Shown: positions 1 through 7,004, counted from the first letter of the stretch. The stretch is 8,141 nucleotides of DNA from an uncultured Ruminococcus sp. (GCA_947177715.1 CAMWVM010000056.1:1-8141), one strand, 5' to 3'. The notes: generated by a model from the sequence alone, not told the origin. Numbers and translations: made by a program.

Positions 1-20
1 CTTGCCTAAGTTATAGCTTT

Positions 21-57
21 AAAGGCAATCTTACCAAAAAGTAAGATTGCCTTTTTT
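21..57. terminator. Intrinsic terminator, probably bidirectional, at the end of the PTS operon
   Basis: Positions 21-34 pair perfectly with 41-54 around a six-base loop, with a GC-containing core (GGCAATCTTAC/GTAAGATTGCC). On the plus strand the core stem is followed by six T (52-57), a textbook intrinsic terminator. On the minus strand the same stem is followed by TTTAAAG, a weaker U-tract. The hairpin directly abuts the ptsI stop codon (56-58), so it ends the leftward PTS operon. The better plus-strand U-tract suggests that it also ends a rightward gene lying outside the window. Confidence 0.85.
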
Positions 58-1699
58 AATTACTCCCTTTTGATAAATCCAAACTTCTGACCTTATCCCT
101 TAATGCAAGAATATAGGGAGGTGAAACAGAAAGCTCATCTATTCCCATTCGCAAAAAGACTTCTGTAAGTGAAGTGTCTGCCGCCAACTCACCGCATATG
201 CCAATCCAAATGTTATGCTTGTGTGCGTTTTCAGCAGACATCTCTATAAGCCGTAAAACCGCTTCATGATGCGTGTCGCAAAACTCCTCAATGTCGGGAT
301 TCTGCCTATCACAGGCAAGTGTATATTGTATTAAATCATTTGTGCCAACGCTGAAAAAATCAACCATCGGCGCAAGCCTGTCACTGATAATAGCCGCCGC
401 AGGAGTTTCAATCATTATCCCCAGCTCAATATTATCACTGAATTCTATACCATCTGATTTCAGTTCGGCTTTAACCTCTTCGCAAATATCAAGAATTTTT
501 TCTACTTCACCAACGCTTGTTATCATGGGAAACATTATTCCCAAACTTCCGTAAATTGAAGCACGAAAAAGTGCTCTTAACTGAACACGAAAGATTTCAG
601 GTTTTGTAAGACAAATTCTGATTGCACGATATCCTAACGCAGGATTATCTTCTTTTTTCAGGTTAAAATATTCCGCCTGTTTGTCTGCTCCAATGTCAAG
701 TGTTCTAATAATAACCTTCTTCCCTGCCATGCTTTCCAGCACTCTTTTATATGCATTAAACTGCTGTTCTTCTGAGGGGAAATCATTGTTTTCAAGATAT
801 AGAAATTCACTTCTGAAAAGCCCTATTCCTCCGGCATCATTAACAAGAACAGCCCCAATATTATTTACACTTCCGATATTGGCATAGATGTTAACCCTTC
901 TGCCGTCTAAAGTTACATTATCTTTACCCTTTAAACTTTGCAAAAGCTTTTTCTTTTCTTCATCTGCACGCTTTTTTTCAAGCATATCCGCTTTTGTTTT
1001 TTCATCAGGATTTACATATATCTCACCTGTAAATCCGTCTACTATCGCTTCCATACCCTCTTCTATTTCGGATAAAAACCTGCTTCCCACACCTATGACA
1101 GCCGGAATGTTCATATTTCTCGCAAGAATAGCAGTGTGAGAATTTGATGAACCATTTGCCGTTATAAAAGCCAACACTTTCGCCTTGTCAAGAGATACTG
1201 TTTCACTGGGAACAAGGTCGTCAGAGCAAATAATCATTTTATCATCAGAACTGATTTTCTCAGATGTTTCTCCCGATAAATTGCTGATAATACGATTTGA
1301 AATATCTTTTACATCTGCCGCTCTCGCCTGCATATATGCATCGTCCATTGAAGAAAACATCTCTGAAAAATTATCAGCTGTGACCGCCACAGCATATTCC
1401 GCATTCACATGCTGAGTGTCAATTATATTTTCAATAGATTCATTATAATCCTCGTCTTCAAGCATCATCATGTGAATTTCAAAAATCTGAGCGTTGGTTT
1501 CTCCTACTTCTTTTAAAGCCTTTTCATGAATACTTTTTATCTGTAAAGCAGATTTCTCCTTAGCCGATTTTATTCTTGCTTTTTCTGATGAGGTATCTTC
1601 TACATGAAACCGTTTTACGGAAATGTCCTGCCGTTTGAAGATGGATATCTTCCCTAATGCATAAGCGCCGTAAACGCCCTTCCCTTTATACTTTCTCAT
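56..1699 (-). CDS. ptsI: PTS Enzyme I (phosphoenolpyruvate-protein phosphotransferase)
   Basis: Cytoplasmic first enzyme of the sugar phosphotransferase system; it autophosphorylates from PEP and passes the phosphate to HPr. The start is placed at the ATG at 1699-1697, giving 547 residues. GGAG lies 7 nt upstream of it, whereas the ATG six codons earlier (1717) has no Shine-Dalgarno and is 1 nt from the ptsH stop. Order: N-terminal HPr-binding/phosphohistidine region, swivel loop with active His188 (SHTAILAR), then the C-terminal PEP-binding barrel. Visible catalytic residues are Arg296 (GLFRSEF), Arg332 (RTLDIG), Arg358 (GYRAIR), Glu431 (MIETPA), the signature around Asn454-Asp455 (SVGTNDLIQ) and Cys502 (GICGELA). 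Most of this numbering coincides with E. coli EI. Two oddities: the swivel motif reads GSSNSH rather than GG-x-TSH, and only 45 residues follow Cys502, against about 73 in E. coli. It is the last gene of the ptsG-ptsH-ptsI operon, 19 nt after ptsH. Confidence 0.95.
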   Translation of the reverse strand: MRKYKGKGVYGAYALGKISIFKRQDISVKRFHVEDTSSEKARIKSAKEKSALQIKSIHEKALKEVGETNAQIFEIHMMMLEDEDYNESIENIIDTQHVNAEYAVAVTADNFSEMFSSMDDAYMQARAADVKDISNRIISNLSGETSEKISSDDKMIICSDDLVPSETVSLDKAKVLAFITANGSSNSHTAILARNMNIPAVIGVGSRFLSEIEEGMEAIVDGFTGEIYVNPDEKTKADMLEKKRADEEKKKLLQSLKGKDNVTLDGRRVNIYANIGSVNNIGAVLVNDAGGIGLFRSEFLYLENNDFPSEEQQFNAYKRVLESMAGKKVIIRTLDIGADKQAEYFNLKKEDNPALGYRAIRICLTKPEIFRVQLRALFRASIYGSLGIMFPMITSVGEVEKILDICEEVKAELKSDGIEFSDNIELGIMIETPAAAIISDRLAPMVDFFSVGTNDLIQYTLACDRQNPDIEEFCDTHHEAVLRLIEMSAENAHKHNIWIGICGELAADTSLTEVFLRMGIDELSVSPPYILALRDKVRSLDLSKGSN

Positions 1700-1706
1700 T
1701 TTATCA

Positions 1707-1710
1707 CTCC
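1707..1710 (-). promoter_or_regulatory. Ribosome binding site that decides the ptsI start
   Basis: On the minus strand GGAG is followed by 7 nt (TGATAAA) and then ATG at 1699-1697. The site lies inside the longer reading frame that begins at 1717, which itself lacks any Shine-Dalgarno. The shorter start is therefore preferred. Confidence 0.75.
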
Positions 1711-1718
1711 GCAGCATA

Positions 1719-1976
1719 TTACAGATTGGATCTGAAAAACTCCTCTAAATCAGCAGCAGCTTTTTCTTCATCGCTTCCCTCTGCTGTAACAGTAACAGTT
1801 TCTCCGCATTTTACTCCAAGTCCCATTAAAGCCATCAGTTTTGAAGCATTAACCGACTTTCCATCCTTTTCGATAGTGATTGTACTGTCAAATTCCTTTG
1901 CCTTTTTAACAAGAAGTCCAGCTGGTCTTGCATGAATTCCTACCTGATCAGTAATTGTATAAGTGAATGATTTCAT
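1719..1976 (-). CDS. ptsH: Phosphocarrier protein HPr
   Basis: A complete 85-residue HPr, the usual length for the family. It is the small cytoplasmic carrier that takes phosphate from EI at His15 and hands it to EIIA. The active-site motif GIHARPAG places His15 and Arg17 exactly where expected. The second conserved region reads NASKLMALMGLG. Aligned without gaps to B. subtilis HPr (NLKSIMGVMSLG), position 46 is Lys (codon at 1841-1839, AAA) and a Ser sits at 45 (TCA), so the serine normally phosphorylated by HPr kinase is displaced or absent. A good Shine-Dalgarno (AGGA) lies 8 nt before the ATG. The gene starts 49 nt after ptsG and ends 19 nt before ptsI, so all three are probably co-transcribed. 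Identity is certain; regulation through the seryl site is doubtful. Confidence 0.96.
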   Translation of the reverse strand: MKSFTYTITDQVGIHARPAGLLVKKAKEFDSTITIEKDGKSVNASKLMALMGLGVKCGETVTVTAEGSDEEKAAADLEEFFRSNL

Positions 1977-2025
1977 TTTTATCTTCCTTTCCGTTAGTGG
2001 CTTATCATACAGAAACTATAAAATA

Positions 2026-4152
2026 TTACTCAATCTCCAAAACAGCGTCACCGGCAGATACTTTGCCTGATAAAAGCGTATTAAACTTCTCATATTCGTC
2101 ACTGTTGCAAACTATCATAGGCGTGGTAGTTTTAAAACCTGCCCTGCGTATTTCACTGATATTAAATGTGATAAGCAAATCACCTTTTCTGATACGCTGC
2201 CCGTCAGTCACATGAGATTTAAAGTGTTTGCCCAACAGTTTTACAGTATCAATTCCGATATGAAGCAAAATTTCGCATCCATCATCAGATATAAGATTTA
2301 TTGCATGTTTTGTATCAAAAACCATATCCACCTTTCCATCACAAGGCGAATAAAGCTTGCCCGCTGTTGGTTCAACTGCGATTCCGTCACCTAAAACCTT
2401 CTGCGAAAATGCCTCATCTTCTATATCTTCAAGAGGTACTATTTCCCCGCTTAAATGAGTGTATAATGTCGTCTTTTTACCATGCTTTTTTTCTGTATTT
2501 TCAAATTTATCTGCTGATTCAAGCATTTCTCCTAAAAGTTCATCTGTCATATCGGAATCGTCGCTTTCTAAAAAATCTTCAAAATTTGATTTTACTACAG
2601 AAACCTGTGGACCGTAAATGACCTGTATTCCATTTCCTTTATGGATAACTCCCGACGCTCCGCTTTCTTTGAGCATACTGTCATTAACCATATCTGAATT
2701 CTCTACAGTAATTCTAAGTCTTGTGGCACAGCAATCCACGTCTGATATATTCTCTTTTCCGCCAAGTCCCCTGAGAATCAGTGCACTCACCCTGTCAAAA
2801 GAACTATCAAGAGCTGAGCCACTGCCCTTTCTGGCATTTACATCCTGACGAGTATATAGCTTAGTTTCCTCGTTATCAGCTTCACGTCCTGGGGTTTTAA
2901 GGTTAAGCTTTGTAATCATAAAATAGAAAATAAAATAATAAATTACGGCATAGAAAAGTCCTACAACAACTATCCAAATCCAGTTAGTCTTTTCATTTCC
3001 CTGAAGAATACCAAACAAGGTTAAATCTATGACACCGCCTGAAAAGGTCATACCTACACCTACGTTGAATATATGCATAAGCATGTAGGACAATCCTGCT
3101 AAAACACAGTGAACAGCATACATGACAGGTGCTACAAACAGGAAAGTAAATTCAAGAGGTTCTGTTATACCCGTAAGCAATGAGGTAAGAGCTGCAGATA
3201 AAAGAAGTCCTCCCACAACCTTTTTCTTTTCGGGACGTGCCGCTTTATACATTGCATAAGCAGCAGCCGGAAGTCCGAAAATCATAAATGGGAATTTTCC
3301 TGCCATAAATCTTGTAGCTGATACAGAGAACACCTCTGTTGATTTTGAGGCAAGTTCAGCAAAAAAGATATTCTGTGCACCCTGAATAGTTGCACCATCA
3401 ATTATCATTGATCCGCCAAGCTCTGTTTGCCAAAACGGCATATAGAACACGTGATGCAGTCCGAAAGGAATAAGCGCACGTTCGATTATTCCGTAAATCC
3501 ATGTTCCTGCATATCCCGAATTAAGCACCAACAATCCCAGCTTAGAAATTCCAAGCTGTACAATGGGCCAAAGCCAAAACATAAGGATACCTACGGCAAG
3601 GTAAACAACGGAACAAATAATTGGTACAAATCTTGTTCCGCCAAAGAAAGATAAAACCTGTGGGAGCTTTATTTTATAAAAACGATTATGAAGCGCCGCA
3701 ACTCCCAGTCCTACAATTATACCTCCGAAAACACCCATTTGTAAGGTTGTTATTCCAAGCACAGATGTCGTTGAGTTTTCAGCCATTGCCTCAATACCGC
3801 CTTTTGCAGTTATAAGGGCACTTATTGCCGTGTTCATGATAAGATATGCTATGGCTCCTGAAAGCGCTGCTACTTCCTTTTCTCTTTTTGCCATTCCGAT
3901 TGCTACTCCCATGGCGAACAGTAGAGCAAGGTTGTCAAATACCGCACTTCCCGTTTTAGCCATAATATCGAGAATGGTATAAAGGACTCCGCCTTCTCTT
4001 ATTATATTTGTAAGATGATAAGTTTCAAGGGTCGTTGGATTTGTAAATGAACTTCCTATTCCCAGCAACAGACCTGCTACCGGCAGCAGCGCTATCGGTA
4101 ACATAAACGAGCGTCCTACCCTTTGAAGCACGCCGAAAATCTTGTCTTTCAT
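2026..4152 (-). CDS. ptsG: PTS glucose-type transporter subunit EIICBA
   Basis: A 708-residue membrane permease that imports a hexose, most likely glucose, and phosphorylates it. Domain order is C-B-A. EIIC (about 1-420) is hydrophobic, with roughly ten membrane segments, the GLHHVFYMPFW motif (231-241), GITEPLEF (328-335) and the LKTPGRE end (418-424). EIIB (about 453-530) has DCCATRLR, with active Cys475; the neighbouring Cys474 replaces the Ala of E. coli PtsG. An acidic linker (about 528-575) leads to EIIA (about 580-708), with His616 in KHAINL and phospho-acceptor His631 in LLHIGIDTV. Layout and EIIC motifs resemble B. subtilis PtsG, so glucose is the best guess; another sugar of the glucose/N-acetylglucosamine/maltose superfamily remains possible. 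A perfect GGAGG lies 7 nt upstream of the ATG (4160-4164). It is the first gene of the PTS operon and is divergent from malQ. No GlcT-type antiterminator hairpin was evident in the leader. Confidence 0.9.
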   Translation of the reverse strand: MKDKIFGVLQRVGRSFMLPIALLPVAGLLLGIGSSFTNPTTLETYHLTNIIREGGVLYTILDIMAKTGSAVFDNLALLFAMGVAIGMAKREKEVAALSGAIAYLIMNTAISALITAKGGIEAMAENSTTSVLGITTLQMGVFGGIIVGLGVAALHNRFYKIKLPQVLSFFGGTRFVPIICSVVYLAVGILMFWLWPIVQLGISKLGLLVLNSGYAGTWIYGIIERALIPFGLHHVFYMPFWQTELGGSMIIDGATIQGAQNIFFAELASKSTEVFSVSATRFMAGKFPFMIFGLPAAAYAMYKAARPEKKKVVGGLLLSAALTSLLTGITEPLEFTFLFVAPVMYAVHCVLAGLSYMLMHIFNVGVGMTFSGGVIDLTLFGILQGNEKTNWIWIVVVGLFYAVIYYFIFYFMITKLNLKTPGREADNEETKLYTRQDVNARKGSGSALDSSFDRVSALILRGLGGKENISDVDCCATRLRITVENSDMVNDSMLKESGASGVIHKGNGIQVIYGPQVSVVKSNFEDFLESDDSDMTDELLGEMLESADKFENTEKKHGKKTTLYTHLSGEIVPLEDIEDEAFSQKVLGDGIAVEPTAGKLYSPCDGKVDMVFDTKHAINLISDDGCEILLHIGIDTVKLLGKHFKSHVTDGQRIRKGDLLITFNISEIRRAGFKTTTPMIVCNSDEYEKFNTLLSGKVSAGDAVLEIE

Positions 4153-4251
4153 AAAGCATCCTCCATATATTAATGTGAAAATCTATAACATTGTATTTAA
4201 ATTTATTATTTATTGATTTTATTGTTTTAATACATATAACCATAATTTACA

Positions 4252-4280
4252 ATTATATAAAAATAAATTATTTGAAAAAA
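4252..4280 (-). promoter_or_regulatory. Candidate promoter of the ptsG-ptsH-ptsI operon
   Basis: On the minus strand a perfect TATAAT lies at 4257-4252, about 100 nt before ptsG. Its -35 is poor: TTTTTT at 17-bp spacing, or TTTTCA at 15-bp. An alternative pair is TTGAAT (4290-4285) with TTTATT 17 bp downstream. The whole stretch is AT-rich, so chance -10 matches are expected and the exact start is uncertain. Confidence 0.35.
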
Positions 4281-4300
4281 TTTTATTCAATAAATAAAAT
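4280..4300. repeat. Short AT-rich inverted repeat in the divergent intergenic region
   Basis: ATTTTATT (4280-4287) and AATAAAAT (4293-4300) are exact inverted copies separated by five bases. A second small palindrome, GATTTT-T-AAAATC, follows at 4315-4327. Both lie between the ptsG and malQ promoters, where an operator could sit. Base composition here is so AT-rich that either could arise by chance. Confidence 0.3.
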
Positions 4301-4350
4301 CAGTGTTTATGCCCGATTTTTAAAATCATATAAAAAATTAACCTCCGCTA

Positions 4351-4379
4351 TTGCTAATTATTTAAAAATATAGTATAAT
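4351..4379 (+). promoter_or_regulatory. Sigma-70-type promoter of malQ
   Basis: The -35 is TTGCTA (4351-4356), followed by a 17-bp spacer and a perfect TATAAT -10 (4374-4379). Transcription would begin near 4386, giving a leader of about 30 nt that includes the malQ Shine-Dalgarno. This is the best promoter in the window and probably drives malQ and the aldolase-like gene. Confidence 0.75.
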
Positions 4380-4400
4380 AAAAATGATTTTAACTTTATG

Positions 4401-4407
4401 AAAGGAA
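4401..4407 (+). promoter_or_regulatory. Ribosome binding site that decides the malQ start
   Basis: AAAGGAA ends 8 nt before the ATG at 4416. The in-frame ATG at 4398 would lie only about 12 nt after the predicted transcription start and has no Shine-Dalgarno. The ATG at 4407 overlaps the site itself. The protein then begins MRASGIL, typical of GH77 enzymes. Confidence 0.75.
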
Positions 4408-4415
4408 TGATTATA

Positions 4416-5906
4416 ATGCGTGCCAGCGGCATTCTGATGCATATTTCATCATTGCCTAACAATTACGGCATCGGTAAAATGGGAAAAGAAGCATATGATT
4501 TTGCAGACTTTCTTAAAGCTTCAAAACAAAAATACTGGCAGATCCTCCCTGTTTCTCCCACAAGCTACGGTGATTCACCCTACCAAAGCTTTTCTGTTTA
4601 TGCGGGAAATCCATATTTTATAGATTTTGAAATGCTTGAACAACAGGGTTATCTGAAAAGTTCAGATTATAAAAATATTCACTGGGGTGATGATCCCCTT
4701 TCAGTAGATTACAGCGTTTTATATGAAAATGTATTTAAAGTTCTGAGAATTGCATATACAAACTTTAAGAAAAGTCCTGAAAAAGAATTTGAATGTTTTC
4801 TTCAAAAAAACAAAGATTGGATAGTAAACTATGCACTTTTTATGGCTCTTAAAACTGAAAACGGCGGATCACCTTGGTATGAATGGGAATATCCGCTGAA
4901 AATGTTTGAAGAAGACGCAGTTAAAACAGCAAAAAACAAATATGCAGACGAAATAAATTACTGGTGCTTTATTCAGTATAAATATTATGAGCAATGGGAA
5001 AAGCTTAAAAGCTATGTAAATTCTCTCGGCATTGAGATTATCGGCGATATACCAATTTACGTTGCTTATGACAGTGTTGATGTTTGGACCTGTCCTCAAT
5101 ACTTTTTGCTTGATGAGAATAAAACTCCTATTGACGTTGCCGGATGCCCTCCTGATGCATTCACCAAATTAGGACAGCTTTGGGGCAATCCTCTTTACCG
5201 ATGGGATGTTATGGAGAATGAAAACTTTAAATGGTGGATTGACAGAATCCAAAGTGCATCGCAGATTTATGACGTAGTCAGAATAGACCACTTCCGTGGC
5301 TTTGAAAGCTATTATACTATTCCTTACGGCAAACCTGACGCAACTGTTGGAGAATGGCGAAAGGGGCCTGATATAAAGCTTTTCAAGGAAGTTAAAAAAC
5401 AGCTTGGAAAACAAAAAATAATTGCTGAAGATTTGGGGTTTATCACCAAACAGGTTGCAAAGCTTTTAAAAGCCAGTGGTTTTCCCGGAATGAAAGTGCT
5501 TGAATTCGCATTTGACCCCGACGGAAAAAGCAATTATCTGCCTCATAACTTTCAAAACACCAATAATGTTTGCTATACGGGAACTCATGATAATGACACC
5601 ATATTAGGCTGGGTCAGCACTGCTTCAAGAAAAGAACTTAAATTCTGCCGTGACTATCTGAATGTAAAGCGTAACAAGGATATTCCTTGGGGAATGATAC
5701 GTTTGGCATGGTCAAGCGTTTCAGACACTGCCATTGCACAAATGCAGGACTTTCTTGAGCTTGATTCAACTGCAAGAATGAATATACCGTCCACTCTTGG
5801 CGGCAACTGGCAATGGCGCTGTTCTAAAGACAGTTTCACCAAGGAACTGGCAGAAAAAATAGCACAGCTTACTAACTTATATGACAGAAATAGATTTAAC
5901 AAGTAA
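4416..5906 (+). CDS. malQ: 4-alpha-glucanotransferase (amylomaltase, GH77)
   Basis: Cytoplasmic enzyme that transfers alpha-1,4-glucan segments between maltodextrins, releasing glucose and building longer chains for phosphorylase. With the start at 4416 the protein has 496 residues, the normal length for bacterial amylomaltases. Family motifs are intact: SSLPNNYGIG near the N-terminus, GDSPYQS (about 52-58), the DIPIYVAYDSVDVW block (about 211-224), nucleophile Asp291 in VRIDHFRGF, acid/base Glu338 in IAEDLGF, the third catalytic Asp392 in GTHDNDT, and the C-terminal ARMNIPSTLGGNWQWR block (about 453-468). There is no signal peptide. It has its own promoter, is divergent from ptsG, and is followed after 24 nt by the aldolase-like gene. 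The phosphorylase further downstream is its usual pathway partner in maltodextrin or glycogen breakdown. Confidence 0.95.
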   Translation: MRASGILMHISSLPNNYGIGKMGKEAYDFADFLKASKQKYWQILPVSPTSYGDSPYQSFSVYAGNPYFIDFEMLEQQGYLKSSDYKNIHWGDDPLSVDYSVLYENVFKVLRIAYTNFKKSPEKEFECFLQKNKDWIVNYALFMALKTENGGSPWYEWEYPLKMFEEDAVKTAKNKYADEINYWCFIQYKYYEQWEKLKSYVNSLGIEIIGDIPIYVAYDSVDVWTCPQYFLLDENKTPIDVAGCPPDAFTKLGQLWGNPLYRWDVMENENFKWWIDRIQSASQIYDVVRIDHFRGFESYYTIPYGKPDATVGEWRKGPDIKLFKEVKKQLGKQKIIAEDLGFITKQVAKLLKASGFPGMKVLEFAFDPDGKSNYLPHNFQNTNNVCYTGTHDNDTILGWVSTASRKELKFCRDYLNVKRNKDIPWGMIRLAWSSVSDTAIAQMQDFLELDSTARMNIPSTLGGNWQWRCSKDSFTKELAEKIAQLTNLYDRNRFNK

Positions 5907-5930
5907 AATAACATAACGGAGGAAGTAAAA

Positions 5931-6917
5931 ATGACTAAAGAAACTGCAAATTTAAAGGATTTAATGGCATTCAGACCCGAAATCAAGGTTTTAGATGCAA
6001 CAATTCGTGATGGAGGCCTTGTAAATAGCTTTCGTTTTTCAGATGAATTTATAAAGGATTTATATGAAACAAATGTTGCCGCAGGTGTAGACTACATGGA
6101 ATTTGGCTACAAAGCGTCAAAGGATATGTTTGACGAAAGCAAGTTCGGAAAGTGGAAATTCTGTTGTGATGATGATATTCGTGCTATTGTAGGAGAAAAC
6201 AACACTGACCTTAAAATTTCCATAATGGCTGACGTTGGACGCTGTGATTACAAGAATGATATCATTCAGAAAAAGGACAGTCCTATTGACATGATTCGTG
6301 TTGCAACTTACATTAACACCATGCCGGAAGCCATTGAAATGATTGAAGACGCTAACAAAAAAGGATATGAAACCACTTGTAACATTATGGCGATTTCCAA
6401 TGCACAGGAATCCGATGTAGATATTGCTCTTGAAATGCTGGGAAAATCCAGTGTAAACGGAATTTATATTGTTGACAGCTACGGTTCGCTTTATCCGGAA
6501 CAGATAAGAAGAATTGCCGACAAATATTTAAACATAGGAGAAAAATACGGTAAACAAATCGGTATTCATGCTCACAACAATCAACAGCTTGCTTTTGCAA
6601 ATACTATTGAAGCGCTCAGCATTGGTGTAAATATGCTTGATGCAACCATGGACTGCATGGGGCGAGGCGCTGGAAACTGTGCAATGGAGCTGCTTCTTGG
6701 TTTCCTCAAGAATCCTAAATATCAGCTTTATCCTGTACTCAAATTCATTGAGAAGCACATGAATAAGCTGAAAGAAGACGGTGCACTTTGGGGATATAAC
6801 ATTCCCTATATGCTCACAGGTCAGCTTAATCAACATCCGAGAGATGCCATTGCTTTCTCAGAGGCACGCAGAGAAGATTATACTGAGCTTTACAAGCTTT
6901 TGCTTGACAAAGATTAA
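5931..6917 (+). CDS. DRE-TIM (HMGL-like) aldolase-domain protein, function unassigned
   Basis: A 328-residue soluble protein with the hallmarks of the DRE-TIM metallolyase/aldolase superfamily, which includes HMG-CoA lyase, isopropylmalate synthase and 4-hydroxy-2-oxovalerate aldolase. The strand-1 motif LDATIRDGG contains Asp22, Arg26 and Asp27. The metal-binding HxH is HAHNN (213-217), followed by the helix LAFANTIEA, and DATMDCMGRGAGN (237-249) matches the conserved glycine-rich block near the barrel end. These residues suggest a divalent-metal enzyme that makes or breaks C-C bonds next to a keto acid. Beyond the barrel, about 60 residues (including WGYNIPYMLTGQLNQHPR, 287-304) do not look like the C-terminal domain of 4-hydroxy-2-oxovalerate aldolase. 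No acetaldehyde dehydrogenase partner is nearby. GGAGG lies 8 nt before the ATG, and the gene starts 24 nt after malQ, so it is probably co-transcribed. The substrate is unknown and the link to glucan metabolism is positional only. Confidence 0.85.
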   Translation: MTKETANLKDLMAFRPEIKVLDATIRDGGLVNSFRFSDEFIKDLYETNVAAGVDYMEFGYKASKDMFDESKFGKWKFCCDDDIRAIVGENNTDLKISIMADVGRCDYKNDIIQKKDSPIDMIRVATYINTMPEAIEMIEDANKKGYETTCNIMAISNAQESDVDIALEMLGKSSVNGIYIVDSYGSLYPEQIRRIADKYLNIGEKYGKQIGIHAHNNQQLAFANTIEALSIGVNMLDATMDCMGRGAGNCAMELLLGFLKNPKYQLYPVLKFIEKHMNKLKEDGALWGYNIPYMLTGQLNQHPRDAIAFSEARREDYTELYKLLLDKD

Positions 6918-6932
6918 TTTAGTCCCTTCACT

Positions 6933-6957
6933 AATAGGCCCTATTTGACGTTTTTTT
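6933..6957 (+). terminator. Weak candidate terminator after the aldolase-like gene
   Basis: AATAG (6933-6937) pairs with CTATT (6941-6945) around a GCC loop, and a run of seven T follows at 6951-6957. The stem is only five mostly A-T pairs and is separated from the T-run by five bases, so this is marginal. It is the only terminator-like element seen between this gene and the phosphorylase. Confidence 0.2.
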
Positions 6958-6973
6958 GCACGCAAACGTGCAA
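6956..6973. promoter_or_regulatory. Operator-like palindrome upstream of the phosphorylase gene
   Basis: TTGCACG (6956-6962) and CGTGCAA (6967-6973) are perfect seven-base inverted arms around CAAA. The segment GCAAACGT inside it resembles a half-site of LacI/GalR-family operators such as those of MalR. No T-run follows on the plus strand and A's follow on the minus strand, so it does not look like a terminator. It lies about 165 nt upstream of the phosphorylase ATG. A role in controlling that gene is an inference. Confidence 0.4.
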
Positions 6974-6975
6974 CT

Positions 6976-7004
6976 ATGAACGCAAAAATATGAAAGTTTA
7001 AAAT
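6976..7004 (+). promoter_or_regulatory. Tentative promoter of the phosphorylase gene
   Basis: TAAAAT (6999-7004) matches five of six -10 bases. At 17-bp spacing the -35 would be ATGAAC (6976-6981), a poor match, immediately downstream of the palindrome at 6956-6973. If used, it gives a leader of roughly 128 nt containing both hairpins. AT-richness makes this uncertain. Confidence 0.2.

Noticed and set aside
1..9. Possible end of a plus-strand gene (TAA at 7-9) to the left of the window
   Set aside because: Too little sequence to support a gene. The rightward T-run of the hairpin at 21-57 fits the idea but does not prove it.
273..1415. Several 68-93 codon plus-strand frames inside ptsI, and similar frames inside ptsH and ptsG
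   Set aside because: They are antisense shadows of well-supported genes, with no family resemblance and no ribosome sites of note.
1700..1717. Longer ptsI start at 1717 (six extra residues)
   Set aside because: No Shine-Dalgarno, and it begins 1 nt from the ptsH stop. The ATG at 1699 has GGAG at ideal spacing.
4398..4415. Longer malQ start at 4398 (six extra residues)
   Set aside because: It would lie about 12 nt after the predicted transcription start with no ribosome site, and it encodes residues atypical of GH77 N-termini. AAAGGAA serves the ATG at 4416.
4869..5986. Minus-strand frames of 69-110 codons across malQ
   Set aside because: Antisense to a gene whose catalytic motifs are all intact; low-complexity translations typical of shadow frames.
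6945..6973. Promoter using TTGACG (6945-6950) as -35
   Set aside because: No -10-like hexamer occurs at 15-19 bp; the expected position falls inside the palindrome.
6956..6976. CcpA cre site at the palindrome upstream of glgP
   Set aside because: The AANCG core is present, but flanking positions (the T of TG and the far-side C) mismatch the cre consensus. A generic LacI-family operator fits better.
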